Numbered from the stretch's first letter, positions 26,970 to 35,710 are shown. The stretch: DNA of 64,000 bases from Bacteroidaceae bacterium (GCA_017619335.1 JAFZSP010000094.1:1-64000); one strand, 5' to 3'. A program made the numbers and translations. The notes: a model not told the origin generated them from the letters alone.

Positions 26970-27545
26970 GTGCTCAAAGAACTCTTCATACAATCCTCTG
27001 CAGGTTCCACCAAGGAAGATATTGCGATGCTCATTCTCCAAGAAAAGGGCGGGGAACGTCTGGTTCCCATCCAGATGAGCACAAAACGCGCTTCCATGCT
27101 GATGGTGCAATTGCACATGAGACCGCTCATGCAAGATATGCCCTTTTCACTCTCAGCACCTGACATTTACCAGAGCATCTTGAATCATTTTGACATTCAG
27201 GTGAAATATGTACAGATTACGGGTGTGAAAGGTGGCAATTTCTTCTGTGATATTGTCAGTGAAAGGGCAGGGGAGCCCTACACCTGCTACGCTTGCCAGG
27301 CCAACGACGGGATGGTTGTGGCAGTGACGTCTCACTGTCCCATCTTGATAGAAGAGGAGCTGCTGCAAGGACAGTACATGCACAAGATCAAGAACGGCTT
27401 TGCACTGAATATCAATACGGTGACTCGTTCCATGCTCGAGGACGCTCTGGCCGCTGCCATTGCCAACGAGAACTACGAGGCAGCTTCCCTGATACGTGAC
27501 GAGCTGGCCAAGCGGCCCGCTCCGGATGATGCCTGTGGTCAATGA
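26970..27545 (+). CDS. Bifunctional nuclease (BFN/DUF151) with UVR motif
   Basis: A 191-residue protein. Residues ~5-135 form a BFN domain (QEKGGERLVPIQMS, DIYQSILNHFDIQV, GVKGGNFFCDIV). The C-terminus holds a UvrB/UvrC-like helical motif (LEDALAAAIANENYEAASLI RDE). The start is a GTG at 26970. BFN proteins have reported nuclease activity in thermophiles and plants; the role in Bacteroidetes is not settled. It overlaps rsmE by 4 nt (ATGA). Confidence 0.82.
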   Translation: MLKELFIQSSAGSTKEDIAMLILQEKGGERLVPIQMSTKRASMLMVQLHMRPLMQDMPFSLSAPDIYQSILNHFDIQVKYVQITGVKGGNFFCDIVSERAGEPYTCYACQANDGMVVAVTSHCPILIEEELLQGQYMHKIKNGFALNINTVTRSMLEDALAAAIANENYEAASLIRDELAKRPAPDDACGQ

Positions 27546-28255
27546 AAGAGCAGAGATTCTTCTACAATCCTCAGCCCGAAAGCGGCCAGCTGCCCCCGGA
27601 GGAGGCGGCTCACGCCCTGCGGGTGCTGCGTTTGTCCATGGGTGATGAGATCTTCCTGATGGATGGTCGGGGCGTGTTCCATCGTGCCGTCATCACAGAG
27701 GCGGGCGGTCATCATTGCCGTTATCGCATTGAGGAGAGTCTGCCTCAGCAGCCTGAGTGGCAGGGACTTATTCACTTAGCGGTGGCGCCCACCAAAAACA
27801 TGGACCGGATGGAATGGCTGGCAGAGAAGGCCACAGAAGTGGGACTTGACGAGCTGTCTCTGCTAGAGTGCCGCTTCTCTGAACGGCGCGTGGTGAAGCC
27901 CGAGCGTCTGGACAAGATTCTGGTGGCCGCCATGAAGCAGAGCCACAAAGCCTGGAGACCACAGCTCAACCCCCTGACTCCCTTTCAGCAGTTCATCGCC
28001 CGCACAGACCTTCCACAGCAGCGCTTCATCGCCCATTGTTATGAGGAAGTGGGTGACAAGCCTTTCCTTCTGGACGTTCTCCAGCCCCGCACGCCAGCCC
28101 TGGTGCTCATTGGCCCGGAGGGCGACTTCAGCGTGGATGAAGTGCACGCTGCCGAGGCGGCGGGCTTCCGTTCCGTCTCTCTCGGCACCAGTCGTCTGCG
28201 CACAGAGACAGCAGCCCTCGTGGCTGTTCACCTCATGCGCCTCGCCAATCGTTAA
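27542..28255 (+). CDS. rsmE: 16S rRNA (uracil1498-N3)-methyltransferase
   Basis: Methylates U1498 of 16S rRNA. The 237-residue SPOUT protein has an N-terminal PUA-like part with HALRVLRLSMGDEIFLMDG, the conserved AVAPTKNMDRMEWLAEKATEVG region and the knotted SAM site LVLIGPEGDFSVDEV followed by SLGTSRLRTETAALVAV. It is translationally coupled to the BFN gene and is the second gene of that pair. Confidence 0.95.
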   Translation: MKEQRFFYNPQPESGQLPPEEAAHALRVLRLSMGDEIFLMDGRGVFHRAVITEAGGHHCRYRIEESLPQQPEWQGLIHLAVAPTKNMDRMEWLAEKATEVGLDELSLLECRFSERRVVKPERLDKILVAAMKQSHKAWRPQLNPLTPFQQFIARTDLPQQRFIAHCYEEVGDKPFLLDVLQPRTPALVLIGPEGDFSVDEVHAAEAAGFRSVSLGTSRLRTETAALVAVHLMRLANR

Positions 28256-28304
28256 TGTGTTGTATGAATGCTTTTTATGCCTATTCCACTAAATAGTCTC
28301 TCCA

Positions 28305-29756
28305 ATGAATAAAACAAGAATCTTCCTTCTCGCAGCCGTCTGCACTGCCCTCACAGCAGGAGCCGTTGCCTTCATCGCTACTCGCGGCAGTGGTGACGCC
28401 TACCTGAACTCCCTTCCAAAGGAAGTGAATGCCCTTGCCCGTCTGGACTCCAAAGAACTGATAGCCGAAGCCGACCTGTCTCTCCGCGATGTGCTGAAAA
28501 TCCTCAGCCGCTCCCAGGACAGCGACGACAACGTGCAGTTGGGCATCAACATGAAGCAACCTGTTTATGGTTTTGTCTCCACCTCTGGTAACTTTGGTTT
28601 GACGGCGGCTGTGAAAAGCGAGAAAGACCTCACGGCCTTTTGTGAATCCCTGAACGCCCAGGGTCAAGCCTCTGAGCTCACCAGCCAGCGAGGCTACTCG
28701 TGGGTGGTTGTGCAGCAGCAGTGGCTGCTGGCTTTTGACAGTAAGAAAGCCTTGGCGATGGGGCCTGCTGTGGGTGCCGCCCAAGACCAGCTTCGTGCAG
28801 AGATGGCGCAACTGTTGGAACAAGACAAAGCCGACAGCGGACGTGAATCGGAACTTTTCACAGCGCTGAAGAACCGTGAAGAGCCGCTGGCTGCCATCGT
28901 CGCTCCGGAAATCCTGCCCGCCAACGCCAAAAACACACTTCGTAAGTTGAAAGTGGCCTCACGTGCCGACGCCCTGCTCTGTCTCGCTCTGGAAGCCGAT
29001 GATAACGAACTGGAACTGGAAACACAGGTGCTGGCGCAGAGCGACCAAGTGAAGGAACAGCTCAAAAGCATCAATGAATTCCTGCGCCCCATTAAGGGAA
29101 CCATGATAGAACATGCTCATGCAGAGAATGTTGCGTGGATGGCAATGAATGTTCAGGGCCAGGAGCTGTTGGAGACGCTGCGTTCCAATGAATCTGTGAG
29201 AGCGGCGCTGCTCATCATGAATTTCATCATTGATCTGGACCGCATTATCTCTTCTGTGGATGGAGATGTGGCCGTGGAACTGACAGATGCCTCTTCCCTG
29301 AAGAGTGGCCAGGTAGATGCGTCCCAGCTGAAAAACCTTTATGTGACAGCCCAGGTGGCCAACACAGATTTCCTCGCTGGGGCCGCCTCCTGGGGTAACA
29401 AGCTGGTGGGCGTCCAAACGCTCTCAGAGAAGGACTTCGCCGTGAACCTGGGTAATGCTTCCATGTATTTCGGTGTCGATGACAAGATTTTCTATCTCGG
29501 TGCCCAACAGGGACTCCCCTCCGAGAAGAATGAATATCTCCGTGAGGAGTCCCGTGACATTAAGGGGGCCCGTTTCTTTGCCACTTTCGCCATTCCTACG
29601 CTGTTGGAGCAAACTGGCATAGCCTCCCAACTGCCTTTCTCTCTTCCCTCCTTTGAGCGTCTGAACCTGGAGATGGAAGACGCTGGTGAATTCCACCTGA
29701 CACTCGTCGCTCCCAAAGGCACCAATATCATCCAGGAAATTCTTTTGGCTGAATGA
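28305..29756 (+). CDS. DUF4836-like exported protein
   Basis: A 483-residue protein with an N-terminal signal or anchor (IFLLAAVCTALTAGAVAFIA) and no lipobox. The remainder is a soluble domain with repeated 'performance' segments typical of the Bacteroidetes DUF4836 family (NSLPKEVNALARLDSKEL near the start, GYSWVVVQQQWLLAFDSKKAL centrally split by helices). Function unknown. Its last codons overlap the ABC ATPase gene by 4 nt, so it belongs to a small operon with the ABC transporter. Confidence 0.65.
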   Translation: MNKTRIFLLAAVCTALTAGAVAFIATRGSGDAYLNSLPKEVNALARLDSKELIAEADLSLRDVLKILSRSQDSDDNVQLGINMKQPVYGFVSTSGNFGLTAAVKSEKDLTAFCESLNAQGQASELTSQRGYSWVVVQQQWLLAFDSKKALAMGPAVGAAQDQLRAEMAQLLEQDKADSGRESELFTALKNREEPLAAIVAPEILPANAKNTLRKLKVASRADALLCLALEADDNELELETQVLAQSDQVKEQLKSINEFLRPIKGTMIEHAHAENVAWMAMNVQGQELLETLRSNESVRAALLIMNFIIDLDRIISSVDGDVAVELTDASSLKSGQVDASQLKNLYVTAQVANTDFLAGAASWGNKLVGVQTLSEKDFAVNLGNASMYFGVDDKIFYLGAQQGLPSEKNEYLREESRDIKGARFFATFAIPTLLEQTGIASQLPFSLPSFERLNLEMEDAGEFHLTLVAPKGTNIIQEILLAE

Positions 29757-30397
29757 CCACCATCACCCTTCATCACACGCTTCCGGCGGTCTTCGCCCAG
29801 CGAACAGACATCACCTCAGAGGTCTGGCAACAGGACGTGACCCTCACGCGCGGGTACCTCTATTTAATAGAGGCCGCCTCCGGAACGGGCAAGTCTTCCC
29901 TGTGCAGCTACCTCACAGGCTATCGTCGGGATTACAGCGGCACCATTGCCTTTGATGGTCGTGACGTTCGCAGCCTGAAGACAGCAGACTGGACTGCCCT
30001 GCGTCAACGATCCCTCAGTATGGTCTTCCAGGAGTTGCGCCTCTTCCCGGAACTCACCGCTTGGGAAAATGTTCAAATCAAGAACCAACTGACTCATTTC
30101 CGGACAGATGCAGAGGTGATGGCATGGTTTGAGGCGTTGGGCATTTCAGACAAGCGTGACGTGAAACTGGCTCGCATGAGCTTCGGGCAGCAGCAGCGCG
30201 TGGCGCTCATCCGTGCCCTCTGTCAGCCCTTCGATTTCCTCTTGGCCGATGAACCTGTCAGTCACTTGGACAAGGACAACAGCCGCCTCATGGGGGAACT
30301 GATGCTGGCCGAGGCGCAGCGGCAGGGCGCTGCCGTCGTCGTCACCAGTATAGGCCATCACATGGAACTCCCCTACACCAAAATCTTTAAACTTTAA
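29753..30397 (+). CDS. ABC transporter ATP-binding protein
   Basis: A 214-residue ATPase with Walker A in EAASGTGKSSLC, the Q-loop MVFQELRLFPELTAWEN, signature MSFGQQQRVALIRAL and Walker B LLADEPVSHLD. It resembles the LolD/FtsE class. The adjacent downstream FtsX-like permease is its probable partner, forming an exporter or mechanotransmitter of unknown substrate. The signature has SFGQQ in place of LSGGQ. Confidence 0.9.
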   Translation: MTTITLHHTLPAVFAQRTDITSEVWQQDVTLTRGYLYLIEAASGTGKSSLCSYLTGYRRDYSGTIAFDGRDVRSLKTADWTALRQRSLSMVFQELRLFPELTAWENVQIKNQLTHFRTDAEVMAWFEALGISDKRDVKLARMSFGQQQRVALIRALCQPFDFLLADEPVSHLDKDNSRLMGELMLAEAQRQGAAVVVTSIGHHMELPYTKIFKL

Positions 30398-30424
30398 ACA
30401 CTCAACTCTAAACTCTAAACTCCC

Positions 30425-31615
30425 TTGTCTCTCATCTGGAAACTCCTTCGTCAGCACGTCAGCATCGGACAACTTGCCGGTTTCTTCCTGGCCAACCTGC
30501 TGGGAATGTTGATTGTCCTGCTCAGCGTGCAATTCTATGAAGATATTCTCCCTGCCTTCTCAGGTGAAGACGGGGTGATGAAGAACACCTATATTATTGT
30601 CTCCAAGCGCATTGCTGCGGTCTCCACACTCAGCGGTGAAGCCCAGACGTTCACCCAAGCCGACATCCATGAACTGGAGCAGCAGCCCTTCACCCGTCGG
30701 GTGGGGGCTTTCACGGCCTCACAGTTTCAGGTTTATGCCAGCCTCTCGATGGGCGGATTGGGAATGGGGACAGATATGTTCTTTGAGAGCGTGCCGGATT
30801 CGTTCTCGGAGTTCTCCCAGACGGCTGCGGCACAGGACTTCTCCGCAGCTGCAGAGATTCCCATCATTCTTCCCCGCACCTATCTGGCATTGTATAACTT
30901 CGGCTTCGCTGCCACCAAGAACCTGCCGCAACTCTCTGAGGGCGTGGTCTCTATGGTGCCCATGGATTTCCGCTTGCGTGGAGAGGGTGGGGCAGAGCGC
31001 AGGATGAAAGGACGTGTGGTGGGCTTCACCACCCGGCTGAACACCGTCCTCGTGCCCGAATCTTTCATGCGCCAGATGAATCAGGAGCTGGCGCCTCACG
31101 CTTCTGCCGAGCCCACACGTCTCATCGTGGAAGTCAAGAACCCCACGGACGACGCCATCGCCTCTTTCATGCAGCGCCGAGGCTATGAACTGGAAGACGA
31201 CAGCCTCGCGGCCGGACGCGCCACCTACTTCCTGAAAGTGGTTGCCGGCGTGGTGATGGCAGTGGGACTGCTCATTAGCGCCTTGTCCTTTTATATCCTG
31301 ATGCTCAGTATCTTCCTGTTGGTGCAGAAGAATGCCGAGAAGCTGCAGAACCTGTTGCTCATCGGGTATTCTCCTGCCCGCGTCTCCTTACCCTACCAAC
31401 TGCTGACAGTCATTCTCAATGCGTTGGTACTCGTGCTGGCCACGGGGCTTCTCCTCTGGATTCGCAGCCTTTACCTGGAACGCCTGTGGCAGATGTTCCC
31501 GGCGCTCTCAGAAGGCTCATTGCTGCCCGCTCTGCTCCTCGGACTGGGGCTTTTCCTGTTTGTCTCTCTGCTGAATATCTTCACTATTCGCCATAAAATC
31601 AATAGCTTGTTATGA
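30425..31615 (+). CDS. ABC transporter permease (FtsX-like)
   Basis: A 396-residue membrane protein. One N-terminal helix (~17-35) is followed by a ~200-residue periplasmic domain and three helices near the C-terminus (~270-300, 320-345, 365-390), the single FtsX layout. The start is a TTG at 30425, preceded by a low-complexity ACTCTAAACTCTAAACTC spacer. It overlaps the next gene by 4 nt. It pairs with the ATPase encoded just upstream. Confidence 0.82.
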   Translation: MSLIWKLLRQHVSIGQLAGFFLANLLGMLIVLLSVQFYEDILPAFSGEDGVMKNTYIIVSKRIAAVSTLSGEAQTFTQADIHELEQQPFTRRVGAFTASQFQVYASLSMGGLGMGTDMFFESVPDSFSEFSQTAAAQDFSAAAEIPIILPRTYLALYNFGFAATKNLPQLSEGVVSMVPMDFRLRGEGGAERRMKGRVVGFTTRLNTVLVPESFMRQMNQELAPHASAEPTRLIVEVKNPTDDAIASFMQRRGYELEDDSLAAGRATYFLKVVAGVVMAVGLLISALSFYILMLSIFLLVQKNAEKLQNLLLIGYSPARVSLPYQLLTVILNALVLVLATGLLLWIRSLYLERLWQMFPALSEGSLLPALLLGLGLFLFVSLLNIFTIRHKINSLL

Positions 31616-33120
31616 ATGAGCTCACCGCCCTCTATACCTCCTTCACCGGTCAGTCGCCCAAAACCGTGGAAGCCATCACCGGTTCAGGCAGCAACCGTCA
31701 GTACGTCCGTTTTACCTCTGCTCAGGGGCAGAGCGTGATAGGCGTGGTCGGGACTTCTTTGGAAGAGAATCATGCCTTCATATATCTTGCCCGTCACTTC
31801 TCGGAGCAGGGACTGCCTGTGCCGCATGTCCTGGCAGCCAGTGCGGATGAACGTCGTTACTTACAGGAAGATCTCGGCTCCCGCTCCCTGTTTGATGCCC
31901 TGCGTGCAGCCCGCGAGGCCGGTGGACGTTATGAGCAAACTGAACGTGAGCTGCTGAGCCGCACCATTGCCGAACTGCCTCGCCTTCAAATCCTTGGGGC
32001 GCAGGGACTGGACTTCTCGCAGTGCTATCCCCAGGCAGAGATGGATGAGATGAATGTCCTTTTCGACCTCAATTACTTCAAATACTGCTTCCTCAAGGCC
32101 ACTGGCGTAGATTTCCATGAAGTCCGTTTGGAACACGACTTCCATGCATTGGCACATGACTTGCTGGCTTCCTCGTCGTCCGCCACTTTCCTCTACCGTG
32201 ACTTCCAAGCCCGCAATGTGATGCTGGATGCAGCAGGACGCCCTCACTTCATTGATTTCCAGGGTGGTCGCCGCGGCCCCATCTATTATGACCTCGCCAG
32301 CTTCCTCTGGCAAGCCTCTGCCCGTTATCCTGCTGAGTTGCGCGAGGAGCTGATAGGCGTTTATCGGGAGAGCTTGGACGCAACGCTGGCTGCCAACGGC
32401 CTTCCCGCTCTCCACTTCAGTTCCTCCACGCTCCACTCTTTTGTCCTCTTCCGCTTGTTGCAAGTCCTCGGAGCCTACGGCTTCCGTGGCTACTTCGAAC
32501 GCAAACAGCACTTCCTTGACAGCATTCCTCCCGCCCTGCAGAACTTGAAGGAACTGCTCGCCCAGGAAGGCAGTTGTCCCTATCCCGAATTGAGAAAAAC
32601 CCTGAAAAATATTATGTGTCAAATGGGTTCAATGTACAATCTGTCCTCTTCTGAGCCTTCCAAGGTGACTGCTCCCTCCCTGTCACGGAGGGTGAAGGGT
32701 GGGTCTTTATCGCTCCGCATCTTCTCCTTCTCCTACAAGCGAGGCATACCGGAAGACACCTCCGGCAATGGCGGCGGGTACGTCTTCGACTGTCGCAGCA
32801 CGCACAACCCTGGGCGTTATGAGCCTTATAAACAGTTGACAGGATTGGATGCACCTGTTATCAAGTTCCTGGAAGACGATGGCGAAATCCTGACGTTCCT
32901 TGACAGCGTTTACCGCTTGGCCGACGCGCATGTGGAGCGTTACCTCCAGCGAGGCTTCACGGATCTGATGTTCTCCTTCGGTTGCACCGGCGGTCAGCAC
33001 CGTTCTGTCTATTGTGCCCAGCACTTGGCCGAGCACCTGAACCAAAAGTACGGCGTGCAAGTGGAACTCACCCACCGTGAACAAGGCATCCACCAACTCT
33101 TGCCCGCAGCGATCAGGTAA
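31612..33120 (+). CDS. Aminoglycoside/sugar-phosphotransferase fused to RapZ C-terminal domain
   Basis: A 502-residue fusion. The N-terminal ~330 residues are an APH-type kinase (TGSGSNRQYVRF nucleotide loop, FLYRDFQARNVML catalytic loop, FIDFQGGRRGPIYYDLAS metal site) like the anomeric sugar kinases of cell-wall recycling. The C-terminal ~140 residues are the RapZ C-terminal domain (SLRIFSFSYKRGIPED, DCRSTHNPGRY, FSFGCTGGQHRSVY). RapZ-C senses amino sugars in enterobacteria. Together this suggests a cell-wall amino-sugar kinase with a sensing domain (inference). A 19-bp palindrome (32674-32692) falls in the linker between domains. Confidence 0.85.
   Translation: MNELTALYTSFTGQSPKTVEAITGSGSNRQYVRFTSAQGQSVIGVVGTSLEENHAFIYLARHFSEQGLPVPHVLAASADERRYLQEDLGSRSLFDALRAAREAGGRYEQTERELLSRTIAELPRLQILGAQGLDFSQCYPQAEMDEMNVLFDLNYFKYCFLKATGVDFHEVRLEHDFHALAHDLLASSSSATFLYRDFQARNVMLDAAGRPHFIDFQGGRRGPIYYDLASFLWQASARYPAELREELIGVYRESLDATLAANGLPALHFSSSTLHSFVLFRLLQVLGAYGFRGYFERKQHFLDSIPPALQNLKELLAQEGSCPYPELRKTLKNIMCQMGSMYNLSSSEPSKVTAPSLSRRVKGGSLSLRIFSFSYKRGIPEDTSGNGGGYVFDCRSTHNPGRYEPYKQLTGLDAPVIKFLEDDGEILTFLDSVYRLADAHVERYLQRGFTDLMFSFGCTGGQHRSVYCAQHLAEHLNQKYGVQVELTHREQGIHQLLPAAIR
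32674..32692. repeat. Palindrome in the linker of the kinase-RapZ fusion
   Basis: CCCTCC and GGAGGG flank a 7-nt loop, followed by GTGAAGGGTGGGTCT. It lies in frame in the interdomain linker and encodes a low-complexity stretch (APSLSRRVKGGS). It may be a coding insertion of an intergenic repeat; the case is weaker than for 61868-61957. Confidence 0.4.
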
Positions 33121-33221
33121 AGAACTGCCTTCATTCACCTTTTCTTGGGAAAAAACACCCGTTTCTTGTCCTCAAGAATAAAAAAATCGGAAAGAAAGCA
33201 CCACCTTTCGAACCTTTTCTG

Positions 33222-33229
33222 TATCTTTG
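33222..33229 (+). promoter_or_regulatory. Bacteroidetes -7 promoter box for the AbiE-like pair
   Basis: TATCTTTG followed by GCGGCG lies 20 bp upstream of the GTG start at 33249, which gives a very short leader. Confidence 0.6.
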
Positions 33230-33248
33230 CGGCGAAAAAGTTCATACT

Positions 33249-33584
33249 GTGTCAAAAAAGGAAATAATAAAACAAGACCTCACCCGGCTGTTGAAGGAAG
33301 AACATTGCTTCTGGTCCTTCAACGAATCCTCAGTTCAGGACGTCCCCGACGATGTGCTAATTGAGAAAGTCTTGATTTATCTGGACTTACAGGACATTGA
33401 TCGTCTTTTCTCCATCTATTCTTTCCAAAAAGTGAAGCGCGTCTGGCTGGATACGTTGGTTCCTCAACAAGACTATTACCACACCCTCAACCGCTTCCTT
33501 GCCTGGTGGTACTTTGGCATCAAGAAGCCCGATGCCTACTTGAAAGCGATGACCACCCGTCACCTCAATAAACTGCTGCAATGA
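33249..33584 (+). CDS. DUF6922-like protein, probable antitoxin partner
   Basis: A 111-residue, GTG-initiated protein without signal peptide. It contains conserved-looking FWSF and the C-terminal AWWYFGIKKP segment. Proteins of this kind (DUF6922 in Bacteroidetes) are typically encoded directly before an AbiEii-type nucleotidyltransferase, as here with a 4-nt overlap. It is therefore the likely regulator or antitoxin of the pair, although it lacks an obvious AbiEi helix-turn-helix. Confidence 0.65.
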   Translation: MSKKEIIKQDLTRLLKEEHCFWSFNESSVQDVPDDVLIEKVLIYLDLQDIDRLFSIYSFQKVKRVWLDTLVPQQDYYHTLNRFLAWWYFGIKKPDAYLKAMTTRHLNKLLQ

Positions 33585-34219
33585 AAGGCCTTGCTCCACA
33601 TACAGAACAGCTCTTTGAGCGTATTGCTACGCTGGAGTGCATCAAACCGTTCGTGCTGGTGGGAGGCACTGCTCTGTCATTACAACTTGGAACCCGCTTA
33701 AGCGAAGACCTTGATTTCATGAAATGGCGGACATCCAAGAACGAGAGGATGGAAGTCAATTGGCCAGTCATCAAACAAGAGTTGGAATCCATCGGCACTT
33801 TGGAAGACATGAACCTGATGGATTTAGACCATGTGGAATTCATCGTTGATGGCGTCAAACTATCTTTTTATGCAGCTGGACGTTATGCACCACCTATGCG
33901 TACAATCCCTCTGTTGCACAACCTCCGCATAGCAGATATAAAATCCATCGGTGCGATGAAAATGGAAGTGCTGTTGCGCCGAGCCAATTTCCGTGACTAT
34001 TATGACATTTACAGCGTCCTCCAAGCAGGTGAAAATCTACAGGAAATGATGCAGATGGCTCTGTCACATTCTGGCCATCGTCTCAAATCCAAACAGCTCA
34101 TCGCTCTCCTGACAAACGGTGCCCGTTTCAACCGTGACAGTCACTTTGAACAGTTATCTCCCCTCTACTCTGTTTCAGCCTTAGAAATAGAGGAGTATAT
34201 GAAGAGCCTGTTGAAATAA
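33581..34219 (+). CDS. AbiEii/AbiGii-type nucleotidyltransferase toxin
   Basis: A 212-residue nucleotidyltransferase. The polymerase-beta-type motif LVGGTALSLQLGTRLSEDLD (residues ~26-45) holds the GG and the Asp pair, and a conserved Lys/Arg-Asp-Tyr motif is in MKMEVLLRRANFRDYYDIY. This matches the AbiEii toxin family of type IV toxin-antitoxin / phage-abortive systems. It is coupled to the upstream DUF6922-like gene. Confidence 0.85.
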   Translation: MKGLAPHTEQLFERIATLECIKPFVLVGGTALSLQLGTRLSEDLDFMKWRTSKNERMEVNWPVIKQELESIGTLEDMNLMDLDHVEFIVDGVKLSFYAAGRYAPPMRTIPLLHNLRIADIKSIGAMKMEVLLRRANFRDYYDIYSVLQAGENLQEMMQMALSHSGHRLKSKQLIALLTNGARFNRDSHFEQLSPLYSVSALEIEEYMKSLLK

Positions 34220-34303
34220 TCTTACCATAGGACTCCAACGTCCGACTCTGGCACTTCGAGCTTACCCCTTTGGTCTCTCGAACCTACCCCTTTATACGAC
34301 TTG

Positions 34304-34329
34304 GCACATGCGGCCTTACGGCTTGGCAC
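34304..34329. repeat. Dispersed 26-bp repeat (inverted copy of 1657-1682)
   Basis: The reverse complement of this segment agrees with positions 1657-1682 at 24 of 26 bases (core CGTAAGGCCGCA). Both copies lie in noncoding, repeat-rich spacers. Confidence 0.6.
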
Positions 34330-34614
34330 TTTCCTTTATTCGCGGGACCTCGAAGTGCCAGACGCTGTGCAAATGCCGCAGTACCCTTTTCCTTGTCCAA
34401 ACCGTTGCTGGATAATCCGAGCCCTTGGCCTCATCTTCACCTGCGCTAAAGGGTTCTCGCCCCAGACTTTAACCTCATCCCCTCCAGCGCTTAAGGTCTC
34501 AGCCCCAGAGGGGAGTAATAGGGTTAGCCAGCCAATTCATTGGCTGGTATGAAGGGGCGGGGAAATACGCGTGCCTTTAGGTACGCGACAACAAAAAAAA
34601 TTTTTTTCTTCAGA

Positions 34615-34666
34615 AAACACTACACTCTACACTGATCCTACCCAATTAGTGTAGAGTGTAGTGTTT
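34615..34666. repeat. 19-bp perfect hairpin, left copy of a repeat bracketing the defence genes
   Basis: AAACACTACACTCTACACT (34615-34633) pairs perfectly with 34648-34666 across a 14-nt loop. The right arm plus three bases (34648-34669, AGTGTAGAGTGTAGTGTTTC then TC) recurs identically at 41185-41206. Both sites are followed by A/T homopolymer runs. Confidence 0.75.
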
Positions 34667-34707
34667 CTCAAACAAAATAATTTTTTTTCATGAAAACTGC
34701 ATCTCGC

Positions 34708-34750
34708 GTTCCAGTTAACCGTTCCTGGGGTTCCAGATAACCGTTGCTGG
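34708..34750. repeat. 21-bp tandem duplication
   Basis: Units at 34708-34728 and 34730-34750 (beginning GTTCCAG, ending CTGG) agree at 19 of 21 positions, separated by one base. Confidence 0.65.
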
Positions 34751-34953
34751 CCTCCAGATGCGGGCATCTAATCGCAGAGATGCCCGTATCTAACGCTCCA
34801 AACACCATTGTCTCGGACTCCACGAACCATTATATCAACCTCAAACTATTATTCACTGACAATAGATCACCCTTCTTTGACCTTTTTTCCTTCATTTTCC
34901 TCCCTTCTTGTCACTTTTTTCCTTCTTTTTTGCGCTGTCTCGCAAAAAAGTAC

Positions 34954-34961
34954 TATCTTTG
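34954..34961 (+). promoter_or_regulatory. Bacteroidetes -7 promoter box for the MNT/HEPN pair
   Basis: TATCTTTG followed by GCACCG, 28 bp upstream of the nucleotidyltransferase ATG. Confidence 0.65.
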
Positions 34962-34988
34962 CACCGTCATCAGTAAAAAAGTTCAATA

Positions 34989-35306
34989 ATGAGTAAAGAC
35001 AAGGTGCTTTCTGAAATTAGAAATGTTGCTAATACAAGTATCCCTCACGGAGCCAGGGTCATACTCTTTGGCTCACGTGCCAGAGGAGACGCTCATGCAA
35101 ACTCTGATTGGGATATTCTGATACTTGTAGATAAAGATCATCTGCAAGCTGAAGACCATGATCAATACTCATATCCTTTTTGGGAATTAGGATGGAAAAT
35201 TGATGCGATGATTCATCCAATGATATATACAATAAAGGATTGGGAAACAAAAAGCAGTCCTCTGTTCAGAGAAAATGTTGAACGCGAAGGTATGAAGTTA
35301 TGCTGA
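34989..35306 (+). CDS. MNT-domain minimal nucleotidyltransferase (MntA-like antitoxin)
   Basis: A 105-residue protein with the nucleotidyltransferase motif FGSRARGDAHANSDWDI (residues ~26-42) containing the GS and DxD elements, and a third acidic region near LGWKIDAM. In HEPN-MNT systems such proteins adenylylate and silence the HEPN toxin. It overlaps the HEPN gene by 7 nt. Confidence 0.88.
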   Translation: MSKDKVLSEIRNVANTSIPHGARVILFGSRARGDAHANSDWDILILVDKDHLQAEDHDQYSYPFWELGWKIDAMIHPMIYTIKDWETKSSPLFRENVEREGMKLC

Positions 35307-35710
35307 GTACAGAAAATCGGAAGGACCTCATTAAATACAGAATAGAACGAGCTTACGCCGTGCTACAAGAAGCTCGTGACAATGCGAAGATGGGACATTG
35401 GAACCTCACAGGAAACAGGCTCTACTATTCTGTATTTCACATGTGTCAAGCCTTGTTGTTAAGCGAAGGCGAAACGCCCCGTCGCCATGCAGGTATGATT
35501 CATAAAATAGGAATGGACTTCATTACCAGCGGTAAATTAGACAAATACTACGGGCGGCTCATCTCCCGACTGTACGAGTTGCGTCAATCTGGAGATTATG
35601 ATGAACAATACAATGCTACGGAAGAAGAAGTTGTTCCCTATTTCGAACAAGTGGAAGCATTGTTGGAAGCTATGAACCAGATTATCCTGAATCAATTAGG
35701 ACAGCTATAA
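35300..35710 (+). CDS. HEPN-domain protein (HepT-like toxin)
   Basis: A 136-residue all-helical protein. Conserved elements include LIKYRIERAYAVLQEA, GNRLYYSVFHMCQALL and ELRQSGDYDEQYNATEE near the C-terminus. The RQSGDY segment resembles the RX4-6H/RxxxxDY catalytic region of HEPN ribonucleases, but the exact catalytic His is not certain. With the MNT partner it forms a probable type VII toxin-antitoxin pair. Confidence 0.83.
   Translation: MLSTENRKDLIKYRIERAYAVLQEARDNAKMGHWNLTGNRLYYSVFHMCQALLLSEGETPRRHAGMIHKIGMDFITSGKLDKYYGRLISRLYELRQSGDYDEQYNATEEEVVPYFEQVEALLEAMNQIILNQLGQL

Larger units (their letters stand above)
34220..34988. other. Gene-free, hairpin-rich spacer at the left side of the defence block
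   Basis: No convincing gene is present in these 769 bp. It holds the dispersed 26-bp repeat at 34304-34329 and four hairpins: CCAGCCAAT/ATTGGCTGG (34528-34547), CGCGTGCC/GGTACGCG with one wobble pair (34568-34587), the 19-bp stem at 34615-34666, and AGATGCGGGCATCT with its near complement (34756-34791). A 21-bp tandem repeat lies at 34708-34750. A promoter box for the next gene pair lies at its right end. Confidence 0.6.

Noticed and set aside
34301..34552. 83-codon open frame in the spacer
   Set aside because: It runs across hairpins and a dispersed repeat, has no recognisable motif and no promoter.
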